50,382 nt of DNA, taken from positions 1 through 50,382 of the forward strand of contig JAEOTO010000005.1 in the NCBI GenBank assembly GCA_016839805.1, in the 5' to 3' direction. The DNA comes from Candidatus Hermodarchaeota archaeon. Lineage in GTDB: Archaea; Asgardarchaeota; Hermodarchaeia; Hermodarchaeales; Hermodarchaeaceae. The notes beneath the pieces are model-generated. The model made no database searches. It was not told where the DNA came from and saw only the letters and a program-made list of their open reading frames with translations. The stretch's first letter is position 1. Each line of letters opens with the position of its first letter. The translations under genes were made by a program, and so were the position numbers. Shown one piece after another: positions 33,614 through 41,856 of this stretch.

Positions 33614-35589
33614 CACAAGGAATTTATTTCACTAAATTTCGTTCGAATTCTGGAAAGCCGCATAGCATTGAGTATCACTGCTAAGGATAAACCCATATCC
33701 CCCACAGCCACAGCGACCCAAAGAGATATGAGTCCTGGAAAAACGAGACCCGCAAGACTGAATTTGACTATCAAGGATGCAATGACATTTTGGCGAACAA
33801 TACCTCGCACCTTTTTGCTCAATCTTAACAAATATGGTAATTTTGAAAGGTCATCTTGCATTAATGCAATATCAGCTGTATCGATAGCTGCGTCACTACC
33901 GATAGCACCCATCGCAATACCAACATCAGCTGTAGCTAAAGCAGGCGCATCATTAACACCATCCCCCACCATTGCAACAGACCCGTATTTCTCTTGTAAT
34001 GACCTGATAATAGTCACCTTATCCGAGGGTAATAGCCCTGCATAGACTTCTTCAATACCTACTTTCGATGCGATAGCTCTAGCGGTTTCTTCATTGTCAC
34101 CAGTCAGCATAATAGGTAAGATACCCTCTTTTTTCAACGCAGAAATAGCCGTAACCGCAGTCTGACGGACCGTGTCTTGAACTGCAATGACACCAATCAC
34201 TTCATTTTCAGTACCAACGAGAACAACGGTCTTGCCTTCTTGTTCGAGGTGATTCACAAGATCCCGTGAATATGGGATCCCCCGCTCAATGAATAACCGT
34301 TCGCTTCCAACGAAGAATTGTTCTCCATTAATTGTTCCAGTCACACCACGACCTATTATCGCACTAAAATTCTTCACTAGGTGAAAAGATACACCAGGAT
34401 TACCAATTTTCTCAACAATTGCTTGACTAATCGGATGCTCGGAGAACATCTCCAAAGAACCTGCAACCTCAAGGATATCCTCTGATGAACCATTAACTGA
34501 AACAATATCCATAACCACTAACTGCCCTTTGGTCAATGTTCCTGTTTTATCAAAGGCTACAACTTTCACGGTCCCTAGTTTTTCGAGATACCGGCTACCT
34601 TTAACTAATATACCATTTCGTGTCGCACTAGTGAGAGCGGAAACCATCGCTACTGGGGTTGAGATCGCAAAGGCACAAGGACAAGAAATTACCAAGAGAA
34701 CGAGGCCTCGATAGAGCCAATCAAGCCAGGGAACACCAAATAACAAGGGAGGAATTATGGAAATAAACACCGCGAGAACAACAATCATTGGTGTATAGTA
34801 TTTGGCAACCTTCTCAACAAAATGCTCCGTTGGTGATTTCTCCTTCTGCGCCTTCTCAACTAAGGTCAAAATTCTAGAGAGCATTGTATCATCTGAAAGT
34901 TTTGTAACCCGAACCTCTAGAAAGCCCTCATTGTTGATGGTTCCTGCGAATACTTCGTCGTTAACATATTTCACCACCGGAATAGATTCACCCGTAATGG
35001 GGGCTTGATTTACACTCGATGTTCCGCTACTTACGATGCCATCAAGAGGAATTTTTTCACCTGGACGAACAACCATGATCTCATCGACTTGCACATCATG
35101 AACATGCACACTCATCTCTTCGCCTGCTCGTTTAACAGTCGCCACTTCAGGAGCGAGCTTCATGAGCGAGGCTACTGATCGCTGGGCCTTCTCCTTTGCT
35201 TTACTCTCGAGGAATTCGGCGACGAAATACAAGACCATCACAGCAGCACCTTCAGCCGGATGTCCGATGAGAAAACTTGCTATTGCTGCAATTGTCATCA
35301 AGAAGGCAATATTCAATTGATGATGAAAGACAAGTCCAGTAATTCCACTTTTGGCAATAGAATACCCTGCTATGCACGCTGCAAAAACGAAGAACGCCAA
35401 AGCCATCAGTGGTTGACTTATTATGAATTCGAGAACAAGTCCAAGGCTAAAGAATATCGCAGACACAAGGATAATAATAAACCGTTTATCGTTCCACAAG
35501 GAAAGGGGTGCTACGACTTGGGAATAGGTCACTTCACAAGTGCTACATGCGTTCTCCTCATCGTGTTTGTGCACACTCAATCCCTTCAA
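33610..35589 (-). CDS. P1B-type heavy-metal-transporting ATPase, Zn/Cd/Ni-export type
   Basis: Metal-pumping ATPase of 659 residues in the membrane. Landmarks: CPC in the sixth helix (Cys303-Pro-Cys305), phosphorylation motif DKTGT (347-351), HP pair (385-386), TGES phosphatase loop, GDGVNDAPALATADVGIAMG hinge, and a last helix with DMGLSLAVILNAMRLSR, whose Asp-Gly pattern marks the P1B-2 Zn/Cd/Pb group. There is no full N-terminal HMA domain, only a short His/Cys stretch (HKHDEENACSTC). The start is TTG, with GTG at 35574 possible. It is divergent from NikR, which may control it, and so may export nickel, cobalt or zinc. Confidence 0.93.
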   Translation of the reverse strand: MKGLSVHKHDEENACSTCEVTYSQVVAPLSLWNDKRFIIILVSAIFFSLGLVLEFIISQPLMALAFFVFAACIAGYSIAKSGITGLVFHHQLNIAFLMTIAAIASFLIGHPAEGAAVMVLYFVAEFLESKAKEKAQRSVASLMKLAPEVATVKRAGEEMSVHVHDVQVDEIMVVRPGEKIPLDGIVSSGTSSVNQAPITGESIPVVKYVNDEVFAGTINNEGFLEVRVTKLSDDTMLSRILTLVEKAQKEKSPTEHFVEKVAKYYTPMIVVLAVFISIIPPLLFGVPWLDWLYRGLVLLVISCPCAFAISTPVAMVSALTSATRNGILVKGSRYLEKLGTVKVVAFDKTGTLTKGQLVVMDIVSVNGSSEDILEVAGSLEMFSEHPISQAIVEKIGNPGVSFHLVKNFSAIIGRGVTGTINGEQFFVGSERLFIERGIPYSRDLVNHLEQEGKTVVLVGTENEVIGVIAVQDTVRQTAVTAISALKKEGILPIMLTGDNEETARAIASKVGIEEVYAGLLPSDKVTIIRSLQEKYGSVAMVGDGVNDAPALATADVGIAMGAIGSDAAIDTADIALMQDDLSKLPYLLRLSKKVRGIVRQNVIASLIVKFSLAGLVFPGLISLWVAVAVGDMGLSLAVILNAMRLSRIRTKFSEINSLC

Positions 35590-35635
35590 TAAGCCGGAAA
35601 TTATTGTTGAGAGGATAACACAGGATATTTATTAG

Positions 35636-35657
35636 ATTAGTGCTAATACAATGCTAA
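35636..35657. promoter_or_regulatory. Operator-like repeats between the metal ATPase and NikR genes
   Basis: ATTAG-TG-CTAAT at 35636-35647 is an inverted repeat. TGCTAA occurs at 35641-35646 and again at 35652-35657, eleven bases apart, about one helical turn. The site lies between the two starts in very AT-rich DNA. It does not match the E. coli NikR box. Confidence 0.4.
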
Positions 35658-35708
35658 ATTATAATAAATTTTATTAATTCTAATAATACAAATTATTAAG
35701 GTGAGCAT

Positions 35709-36116
35709 TTGCCAATCATTAGCATTTCATTGACTACAGAACTTTTGAAACAACTAGATAAGTTCATGAAACAGCGAGGGTACTCTAGTCGCTCGGAAGC
35801 CGTCCGCGACGCAGTGCGCAACACCATTTCAGAATTTGAGTTGAGTCGATTTGAAAAAGGTCGAGTGACCGCTACAATCACTGCAATCTCAGCCCATGAG
35901 TTACCTGGTGTTGATGAACGACTAACCCGCCTCCGTCACGACTATAACCAAATAGTCTCAGGGAACATGCATCTGCACCTTGGCGAAACATATTGCCTTG
36001 AAGTATTTATCACTGAAGGCGATGCAGAGCGTGTCTTAGAATTCATCAGTCGCATTCGAGCAATGCGAGGCCTCCACCAAGTAAATTACACGATCATGCC
36101 CTTATCAAATAAGTAA
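35709..36116 (+). CDS. nikR: NikR-type nickel-responsive regulator
   Basis: Ribbon-helix-helix regulator of 135 residues. The N-terminal DNA-binding part (ISISLTTELLKQLDKFMKQRGYSSRSEAVRDAVRN) is followed by an ACT-like metal-binding domain. The four nickel ligands of NikR are present as His77, His88, His90 and Cys96 (RHDYNQIV, MHLHLGETYCLEVF), one position later than in E. coli. The start is TTG with a GGTGAG nearby. No Nik importer genes are in the window; instead the divergent neighbour is a P1B metal exporter, which makes that gene the first candidate target. Confidence 0.93.
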   Translation: MPIISISLTTELLKQLDKFMKQRGYSSRSEAVRDAVRNTISEFELSRFEKGRVTATITAISAHELPGVDERLTRLRHDYNQIVSGNMHLHLGETYCLEVFITEGDAERVLEFISRIRAMRGLHQVNYTIMPLSNK

Positions 36117-36188
36117 GCTAGATTTCACTCTCGAATGGTATGGCTATTAAGGCGTCTACGATTCCGAGTAAATCGAATTCAAGGAAGT

Positions 36189-36458
36189 TTACTCTTCCTC
36201 GAAGAATTCAACCTTTTTGAGGCGAATCTCATCCCGCATAGGGCTAGCCGCCATCAAGAAGTATTCTCCGCCTTCGAGCTTCATCATCTCACGGATCTGT
36301 TTGGGAATAACAACATGGTATGATGAGCCATCTGGACGCATGTACCCTTTCACAATAATTCGTACCTTCTTACGCATATGATGTGGTGGTCTTGGATGGT
36401 GCTTTGGCTCGAGTGGTTCAGGCGGTTCCGGTGGTTCAGGAATTTTTTCTTTTGGCAT
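36189..36458 (-). CDS. AbrB/SpoVT-type DNA-binding protein with Pro-rich N-terminus
   Basis: Protein of 89 residues. The C-terminal half has the swapped-hairpin AbrB/SpoVT pattern (DGSSYHVVIPKQIREMMKLEGGEYFLMAA, then EIRLKKVEFFEEE). The N-terminal 30 residues are repeats of Pro-Glu-Pro-Pro followed by a His/Pro stretch (KHHPRPPHH), an unusual addition that may bind metal or a partner. Such proteins act as transition-state regulators or antitoxins; no toxin gene is adjacent. Confidence 0.8.
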   Translation of the reverse strand: MPKEKIPEPPEPPEPLEPKHHPRPPHHMRKKVRIIVKGYMRPDGSSYHVVIPKQIREMMKLEGGEYFLMAASPMRDEIRLKKVEFFEEE

Positions 36459-36608
36459 TTTTAATCACGACGTATATTACTAATAATTATAACCAGTATA
36501 ATCAGTATACTCATAATACTTAGTATGTTTTAAATCTTTCGTCCGCAAAACCTTGAAAAACCCATACAACAGACAGAACAAACTACAACGTTCAAGGAGA
36601 GAACACTC

Positions 36609-37346
36609 ATCCCACTAGATGCCGTATTCTTTGACCATGGACGCACCCTGGTAAGCGATCATTCCCTCGAAGACATGAATCGCAAAATCATCTGGCCCAA
36701 ACTCCAAGAATTAGGCTTCCAAGGCTCATATACTGACTTTGATACTGCTAGAAAGCAAGTGTTAACCAATAGTCAGCTAGAATATATGGCTCCTCCCATA
36801 AAGCCCCAATCCAAAGTAACTCCGTTCCTAAAATTCGTAGTTGACAAATTAAGAGTTACAGACTTACCCCTCAAGAAAATTCGTGAAATTACTGAAGCAG
36901 GTTGGCAGTATCATCAAACGGTAGCCAAGTGTTACCCAGGAACCCGAACAGCCCTTCAATGGATATACGACCAAGGACTCAAACTCGCTGTTGTATCAAA
37001 TTGGTATCAGGAACAGATTGAAGGCTACCTTGACCAATTAGAAATTCACCATTTTTTTGACACCGTAGTGACCTCTGAAAGAGCAGGTGCGCTCAAAGCA
37101 GATTTAAAGCCCTTTCAAATAGCCCTTGATGAGCTTGAGGTAAAACCACATAGAACACTCCATGTTGGTGATAGTGTCAGCCAGGATGGAGCCTGTCGGC
37201 GATTAGGAATCATATATACATTGAGTATCTGGCACCTAGATGATCACCCAGAAGAATCTGTTTCATCCTTGTCAGAGGATCAGTATGACTATATTGTTAC
37301 AAGTTTTTCAGAACTAGTAGAATTACTTCGAACCCTTATTCGATGA
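36609..37346 (+). CDS. HAD-superfamily hydrolase with apparent non-AUG start
   Basis: Phosphatase-like HAD hydrolase of about 245 residues. Motif I (DAVFFDHGRTLV) is encoded upstream of the first ATG (36675), so the gene must begin earlier. Going upstream there is no ATG, GTG or TTG in frame before a TAA at 36531-36533. A good AAGGAG at 36594-36599 points to an ATC at 36609, giving IPLDAVFFD, which would be a typical N-terminus if it read ATG. Other motifs are present: LAVVSNW (II), the SERAGALKADLKPF lysine region (III) and HVGDSVSQDGACRRLG (IV). The second Asp of motif I is Gly, as in several HAD subfamilies. Substrate unknown. Confidence 0.8.
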   Translation: MPLDAVFFDHGRTLVSDHSLEDMNRKIIWPKLQELGFQGSYTDFDTARKQVLTNSQLEYMAPPIKPQSKVTPFLKFVVDKLRVTDLPLKKIREITEAGWQYHQTVAKCYPGTRTALQWIYDQGLKLAVVSNWYQEQIEGYLDQLEIHHFFDTVVTSERAGALKADLKPFQIALDELEVKPHRTLHVGDSVSQDGACRRLGIIYTLSIWHLDDHPEESVSSLSEDQYDYIVTSFSELVELLRTLIR

Positions 37347-37416
37347 TTACACTAGGATTAGCTTATGAGTAATAGTGTCACTACGGTGTATGAAAAAAAT
37401 CTTGAAGGTCAGTTTT

Positions 37417-38292
37417 ATGAGCGTAGTAAAAGGAATCGTATCGTTATCTCGACCATACGTTCTTTTTACAACGACATCGTTCTATATTGCTGCTGCTTTT
37501 TTAGGGATTAATGGAATTCCAGCCCTATTGCCATTTTTCATTGGATTTCTAGCCGTTGCTTTAGCGATTGCTTCGGCCCATACATTGAATGATTATTTTG
37601 ATAGGGAAAATGATTTGAAAAATCCAAGAACAGCTAACCGGGCTATACCCAGCGGCTTGATCTCACCGCGGACAGCTCTTGTTTTAGGGATTATTTATGG
37701 CGTTATTGCTGTATCTCTTACCTTTTTTCTCAATCCACTTTGTATTATACTAGCTTTCGTTGCAATCCCATTACCTTTCGCATACATTTTCATGCGAAAA
37801 CGACGAATCCCATTCAGTTTCATATGCACGATGTTAGCGGTTTTGTTCATCATCCTATTGGGCAGTGCCGTTGCTTCTGGTATGTATTTTCCTAATTTGA
37901 TGTTGCTTTTCGTTGTGTTTGGTATGTCCTGGGAAATGGGGCGAACTCTGATCAGTGAAGTCCAGGATGTCGATTACGATAAGTTAACTAATGTGACAAC
38001 CATCTCTGCAACAATTTCATCTAAACGAGCTGCTCAACTTATCCTCGTCTTATTCTCTATCGCATCAATAGTGAGTATTATCATCGGAATTGTTGGGCAA
38101 TTGGGTATCATATACCTTGGAGTTGTAATAATTGCCTCCTTATGGTTAATCTATCGATGCCTGGAGCTAGTCAGAACCCCAACAACCCCTAACGCCATTA
38201 ACATGCGGATACGAGTACCTAAGTACCTTCTTACTATTTGTTTAATTTTAATTGTCACAATTCTATTGAATACTCTACTCTTAGGGCTCTAA
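37417..38292 (+). CDS. UbiA-family prenyltransferase
   Basis: Membrane prenyltransferase of about 291 residues with around eight helices. The first Asp-rich motif is NDYFDRENDLKNPRTANRAIPSG and the second lies in SEVQDVDYDK; these bind magnesium and the prenyl diphosphate. It may be digeranylgeranylglyceryl phosphate synthase for archaeal lipids, a quinone prenyltransferase or a carotenoid enzyme. The ATG at 37417 has GAAGGT seven bases before it; an ATG at 37390 is an alternative. It lies between the HAD gene and the carotenoid genes, converging on the LyeJ-like gene. Confidence 0.85.
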   Translation: MSVVKGIVSLSRPYVLFTTTSFYIAAAFLGINGIPALLPFFIGFLAVALAIASAHTLNDYFDRENDLKNPRTANRAIPSGLISPRTALVLGIIYGVIAVSLTFFLNPLCIILAFVAIPLPFAYIFMRKRRIPFSFICTMLAVLFIILLGSAVASGMYFPNLMLLFVVFGMSWEMGRTLISEVQDVDYDKLTNVTTISATISSKRAAQLILVLFSIASIVSIIIGIVGQLGIIYLGVVIIASLWLIYRCLELVRTPTTPNAINMRIRVPKYLLTICLILIVTILLNTLLLGL

Positions 38293-38326
38293 TTCATAAC
38301 TTTGATTGTCTCAGACTATTTCGATC

Positions 38327-39181
38327 TTAGAAGATTTTCGGGATAGTAATTGTGAAGAAGAGGAGGAATCCAAAAAGGGCATTCCAGTATGGATAGAGCC
38401 AATAGACCTTCTCGATGTTTGCACGACGACGAAGTAAGAGGTAGAGAGGAATAGCGGGATAAACGAACATTAGAAGATTCCACGGCGGATTCCAAGGGAT
38501 AATGAAGACTAAGATGATAGCAAAAGTGAGCCAAAATGTAAAGCAAAGAATCAACGAGGGAACAGCTCCAATAAGAACTGCAGTGGTGGTAATGTTAGCT
38601 TGTTTATCAGCATCAATATCCGGAACCGCAGAGAAGAGGTGCATGGCTGAGGTCCACATGAATGCTGCAAAAAGAGGTAAAACTGGAGGGATGAAAAACC
38701 GAAGTTGATAGAATGCGAGAATTGCTGGGATTACGTAGAGAAAGTTGGACATGAAATCCAGGAATGGTCGAGCCTTAAATCGAATGGGTTTAGCGCTGTA
38801 CAGAATCGATAGCAGTAGAAAGGCACCGAATAGTGCCATAGCGAGTATATCAGGTTGAAATATCATTAAGATGATTCCAAATGTAAAAGAGGCTAGAATC
38901 AGAGCAAGAAGAGTTCGCCGATCCTTTGTTGTAACACGATATTCTTTGTCTTCTTTTTTTGGATTAAAAATATCCGTGTCTTCATCATAGTAATCATTCA
39001 CACCATAAAGGTACAAATTGGCAGGGAATAAGAAGAAAAAGAGGTGAAGAGCAAATAAGGGATTAAGGAATTGGATGGGACTAGTAATGCCAATGGCATA
39101 ACCAATAAGATAGGTTCCTCCTAGATACAACCAAAACCGTGGTCGTGAAATCCTTAATGCCAAACGTACTATTCTACTCAA
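38327..39181 (-). CDS. lyeJ: LyeJ-like lycopene elongase (UbiA family)
   Basis: Membrane UbiA-type prenyltransferase of 284 residues. It resembles lycopene elongase/hydratase of haloarchaeal bacterioruberin synthesis: the start ISRPRFWLYLGGTYLIGYA, PANLYLYGVNDYYDEDTDIFNPKKED (first Asp motif) and SAMHLFSAVPDIDADKQANITTTAVLIG (second). The reaction would add C5 units to each end of lycopene, giving C50 carotenoids. The start is TTG with GAGGG eight bases upstream, and that ribosome site overlaps the stop of the upstream desaturase, so the two are translationally coupled. No CruF homologue is seen here. Confidence 0.8.
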   Translation of the reverse strand: MSRIVRLALRISRPRFWLYLGGTYLIGYAIGITSPIQFLNPLFALHLFFFLFPANLYLYGVNDYYDEDTDIFNPKKEDKEYRVTTKDRRTLLALILASFTFGIILMIFQPDILAMALFGAFLLLSILYSAKPIRFKARPFLDFMSNFLYVIPAILAFYQLRFFIPPVLPLFAAFMWTSAMHLFSAVPDIDADKQANITTTAVLIGAVPSLILCFTFWLTFAIILVFIIPWNPPWNLLMFVYPAIPLYLLLRRRANIEKVYWLYPYWNALFGFLLFFTITIPKIF

Positions 39182-39192
39182 TTGCTTTTCCC

Positions 39193-40671
39193 TCAGTGGT
39201 CATATTGCTTTGTGATTTGATCGGTCACAATTTGTGATGAAACGAGTGCCATAGGAACTCCAATTCCTGGATGAGTATACTGTCCTGTGTAAAAGAGGTT
39301 TCGAACTTTTTTACTACGATGTCGGGGACGGAAGAAAGCCGATTGACGGAACGTATGAGTCAGACCTACTGCAGTACCCTGATACGCATTGTAATCTCGA
39401 GTAAAATCGTTTAACGAAAAAATACGCTTCACACTAATAGCATCACGAAACGACTCGCCAATGAGCTTTTCCATATGACTAAGGATTTTTTCAAAATACG
39501 CCTCACGAATCTTCGGTGTATCGTCAATACCCGGTGAGATGGGTACAGTGATGAAAATATTCTCCTTACCCTTTGGAGCTACTAATGAATCATACCTTGA
39601 GGGACAACAAACATAATAAGCGGGTTCATCAGGCCAAGCAGGTTTCTCAAAAATTTGGTCAAAATGCTTTACCCAATCATATTCTAGGAAGACATTATGA
39701 TGAGTCAACTGATCTAATTTTCGATCCACACCCAGGTAGACAACAAATGCCGAAGGAGCAATGATTTTCTTTTCCCAATACTTGGCAGGATAAGTTTGCA
39801 ACTTGGAATCAAGCAACTGCATCTCACTGAAAGGGTAATCGGCATTGACGACCACTAGATCAGCATCAATATCTCCTTGTGTTGTCTGGACCCGCTGAGC
39901 AGTCCGATTCTTCACGTCGATATGTGTGACCTCAACACCAAATCGGATTTCAGCTCCACACTCTTTTGCTAATTTCATAAGTGCCTCAGGTATCTTCCCA
40001 AGACCTCCACGTGGATACCAGACGCCTAGATTATAATCAATATGTGAAATGATTGAATAAAGCGCTGGAGTATTTTTCGGGTTCCCACCTAAAAACACAA
40101 TTGGGTACTCCAAAATTTTCCGGGCCCGGTCACTTTTGAAAAACTTCTGAACGTATTCATCTATATTGCTTAATATATGCAGTTTTCGACCCGCTTTCAT
40201 AAGTGAGGGACTAAACATGGACCAAAAGCTATCTAGGTCTTTGTACATGATCCCCTCCATCATATACTCATAGGTTTCCTTCGCCTTTGACAGATACTCC
40301 TGTAATTTATCCGCACCACCCGTTTCAAACCCTTCAAAGGTTTGCAGATTGGGTTCCAAATCCGCTGTAATCTCTACGATATCCTTGGCACCAAAAAAAA
40401 TCCGATAATTTGGATCCAATCGCATCAATTTATAATAATCTGAGACCGATTTCCCAAATTCTCTAAAGAAGTTCTCGAAGATTTCGGGCATCAGATACCA
40501 AGAGGGGCCCATATCAAAGACAAAACCCTCTTTTTCCCATACACGAGCACGACCTCCCGCCTCAGCACATCTTTCAATCACTTCTACATCATATCCTCTC
40601 TTCGCAAGAAGAGCCGCTGCAGCAAGTCCACCAACACCAGCGCCAATCACTAAAACATTCTGAGGTTTCAT
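39193..40671 (-). CDS. CrtI-family carotenoid desaturase, possibly the 3,4-desaturase CrtD
   Basis: FAD-dependent carotenoid desaturase of 492 residues. The dinucleotide-binding start is VLVIGAGVGGLAAAALLAKRGYDVEVIE, followed by ARVWEKEGFVFDMGPSWYLMP; the C-terminal signature is NLFYTGQYTHPGIGVPMALVSSQI. It is coupled to the LyeJ-like gene, the order seen for crtD and lyeJ in haloarchaea. I therefore favour a role in the 3,4-desaturation step of C50 carotenoids, with the other CrtI at 41857 doing phytoene desaturation; sequence alone cannot separate them. Confidence 0.88.
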   Translation of the reverse strand: MKPQNVLVIGAGVGGLAAAALLAKRGYDVEVIERCAEAGGRARVWEKEGFVFDMGPSWYLMPEIFENFFREFGKSVSDYYKLMRLDPNYRIFFGAKDIVEITADLEPNLQTFEGFETGGADKLQEYLSKAKETYEYMMEGIMYKDLDSFWSMFSPSLMKAGRKLHILSNIDEYVQKFFKSDRARKILEYPIVFLGGNPKNTPALYSIISHIDYNLGVWYPRGGLGKIPEALMKLAKECGAEIRFGVEVTHIDVKNRTAQRVQTTQGDIDADLVVVNADYPFSEMQLLDSKLQTYPAKYWEKKIIAPSAFVVYLGVDRKLDQLTHHNVFLEYDWVKHFDQIFEKPAWPDEPAYYVCCPSRYDSLVAPKGKENIFITVPISPGIDDTPKIREAYFEKILSHMEKLIGESFRDAISVKRIFSLNDFTRDYNAYQGTAVGLTHTFRQSAFFRPRHRSKKVRNLFYTGQYTHPGIGVPMALVSSQIVTDQITKQYDH

Positions 40672-40724
40672 GTATTAGATCCACCGGAATATTAGGTGTT
40701 TCAATATGTCATATTTAAAAATAA

Positions 40725-40749
40725 TGTATTAATGTAAAACATTATTACA
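40725..40749. promoter_or_regulatory. Operator-like inverted repeat in the divergent carotenoid promoter
   Basis: TGTATTAATG (40725-40734) and CATTATTACA (40740-40749) form a 10-bp inverted repeat with one mismatch and a 5-base spacer. It is centred between the two carotenoid transcription units in an AT-rich gap with TATA-like sequence, and could control both directions. Confidence 0.45.
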
Positions 40750-40799
40750 CAATAAATAACTAACTGAAAATATTAGTAATCTCCGATAGTAAGAGAGAA

Positions 40800-41825
40800 G
40801 TGTTTAAAAACAAAAAAAATCCCCCCTCACATGAATTAACACCGTTGAGAACCTATGTGAGCGTTAAGACCATGTTAAGGGGAGAAACCTATCACTTAGA
40901 AATTATTCCCACACAAATCCATGTCAAAGATACTCTGACGCCAGGTGAATTAAATCGTTCCTACGACTATTGCTTGGAGTTATTCGGTAAGCATGCAAAA
41001 TCCTTCTCTTTTGCCTCACGCTATCTCGAACCTGACCAACGAAGAAGCATTGCAGCTCTATATGGCTTTTGCCGATTAGCTGACGATTTCGTGGATGAAG
41101 TCCAACTTGAACCTGACCAAATTGACACTGAAATTGGCGTATTAGGTGAAATTGTAACTCGCCTAAGTCACGGTGAAATCTTCGATCACCCAATCTTTCA
41201 TGCGTTTGGCGACACCATGACAAAATATCGTATTCCAGTTCAATATTTTTATGAACTACTTGAAGGCGTCCGCATGGACGTTCATCGTCAAGAAATTCAA
41301 ACCCAAGAAGAGCTTAACCTCTACTGCTTCCGGGTCGCATCCACAGTGGGCCTATCTATGTGTCATATTTGGCGAGCAATTCACCCAGAGACACTCCAAC
41401 GAGCAGCGGATCTTGGAATCGCAATGCAACAAACTAATATTCTCCGAGATATCGCCGAAGATTACGATAAAGGGCGGATCTATATACCTCTAGAGACACG
41501 CAAACGGTTCCGGATACGAAAAGAGGATTTTGAAGCTCGAGAGATTACACCAAATTTCAGGCAGTTATTAAAATACGAAATCGCCAATGCACGGGCAAAT
41601 TATGCTAGCGCAGAAATTGGAATACGGGATCTTCCTCCTGCAGCAGCATTTACAGTCAAGGTTGCTTCAAGGGTCTATGGCAACATTCTGAATGCCATTG
41701 AAAAAATGGATTACCAAGTTTTCAAAAAACGGGCATATGTGCCAAAATGGAAGAAATTCCTGATTGCCTTTCAGTGCCGCCGAGAGTACCTTCGCGATCT
41801 AAGGCAATTGGTCATGAACCCCTAA
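40800..41825 (+). CDS. crtB: Phytoene synthase
   Basis: Condenses two geranylgeranyl diphosphates to phytoene, the first committed carotenoid step. The protein has 341 residues from a GTG start and both Asp-rich motifs: YGFCRLADDFVDEV (DxxxD) and NILRDIAEDYDKGRIYIP (DIAED). The head SYDYCLELFGKHAKSFSFASRYLEPDQRR is typical of the squalene/phytoene synthase family. The N-terminal 45 residues before SYDYC are longer than usual and partly polar; ATG at 40872 could be the true start. The desaturase follows after 31 bases and should be co-transcribed. Confidence 0.93.
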   Translation: MFKNKKNPPSHELTPLRTYVSVKTMLRGETYHLEIIPTQIHVKDTLTPGELNRSYDYCLELFGKHAKSFSFASRYLEPDQRRSIAALYGFCRLADDFVDEVQLEPDQIDTEIGVLGEIVTRLSHGEIFDHPIFHAFGDTMTKYRIPVQYFYELLEGVRMDVHRQEIQTQEELNLYCFRVASTVGLSMCHIWRAIHPETLQRAADLGIAMQQTNILRDIAEDYDKGRIYIPLETRKRFRIRKEDFEAREITPNFRQLLKYEIANARANYASAEIGIRDLPPAAAFTVKVASRVYGNILNAIEKMDYQVFKKRAYVPKWKKFLIAFQCRREYLRDLRQLVMNP

Positions 41826-41856
41826 TTATGGACAGTCAATAAAACGTAATTTACTG

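Noticed and set aside
36135..36323. A 62-codon plus-strand frame next to nikR
   Set aside because: It is antisense to the AbrB-type gene, whose fold motif is clear.
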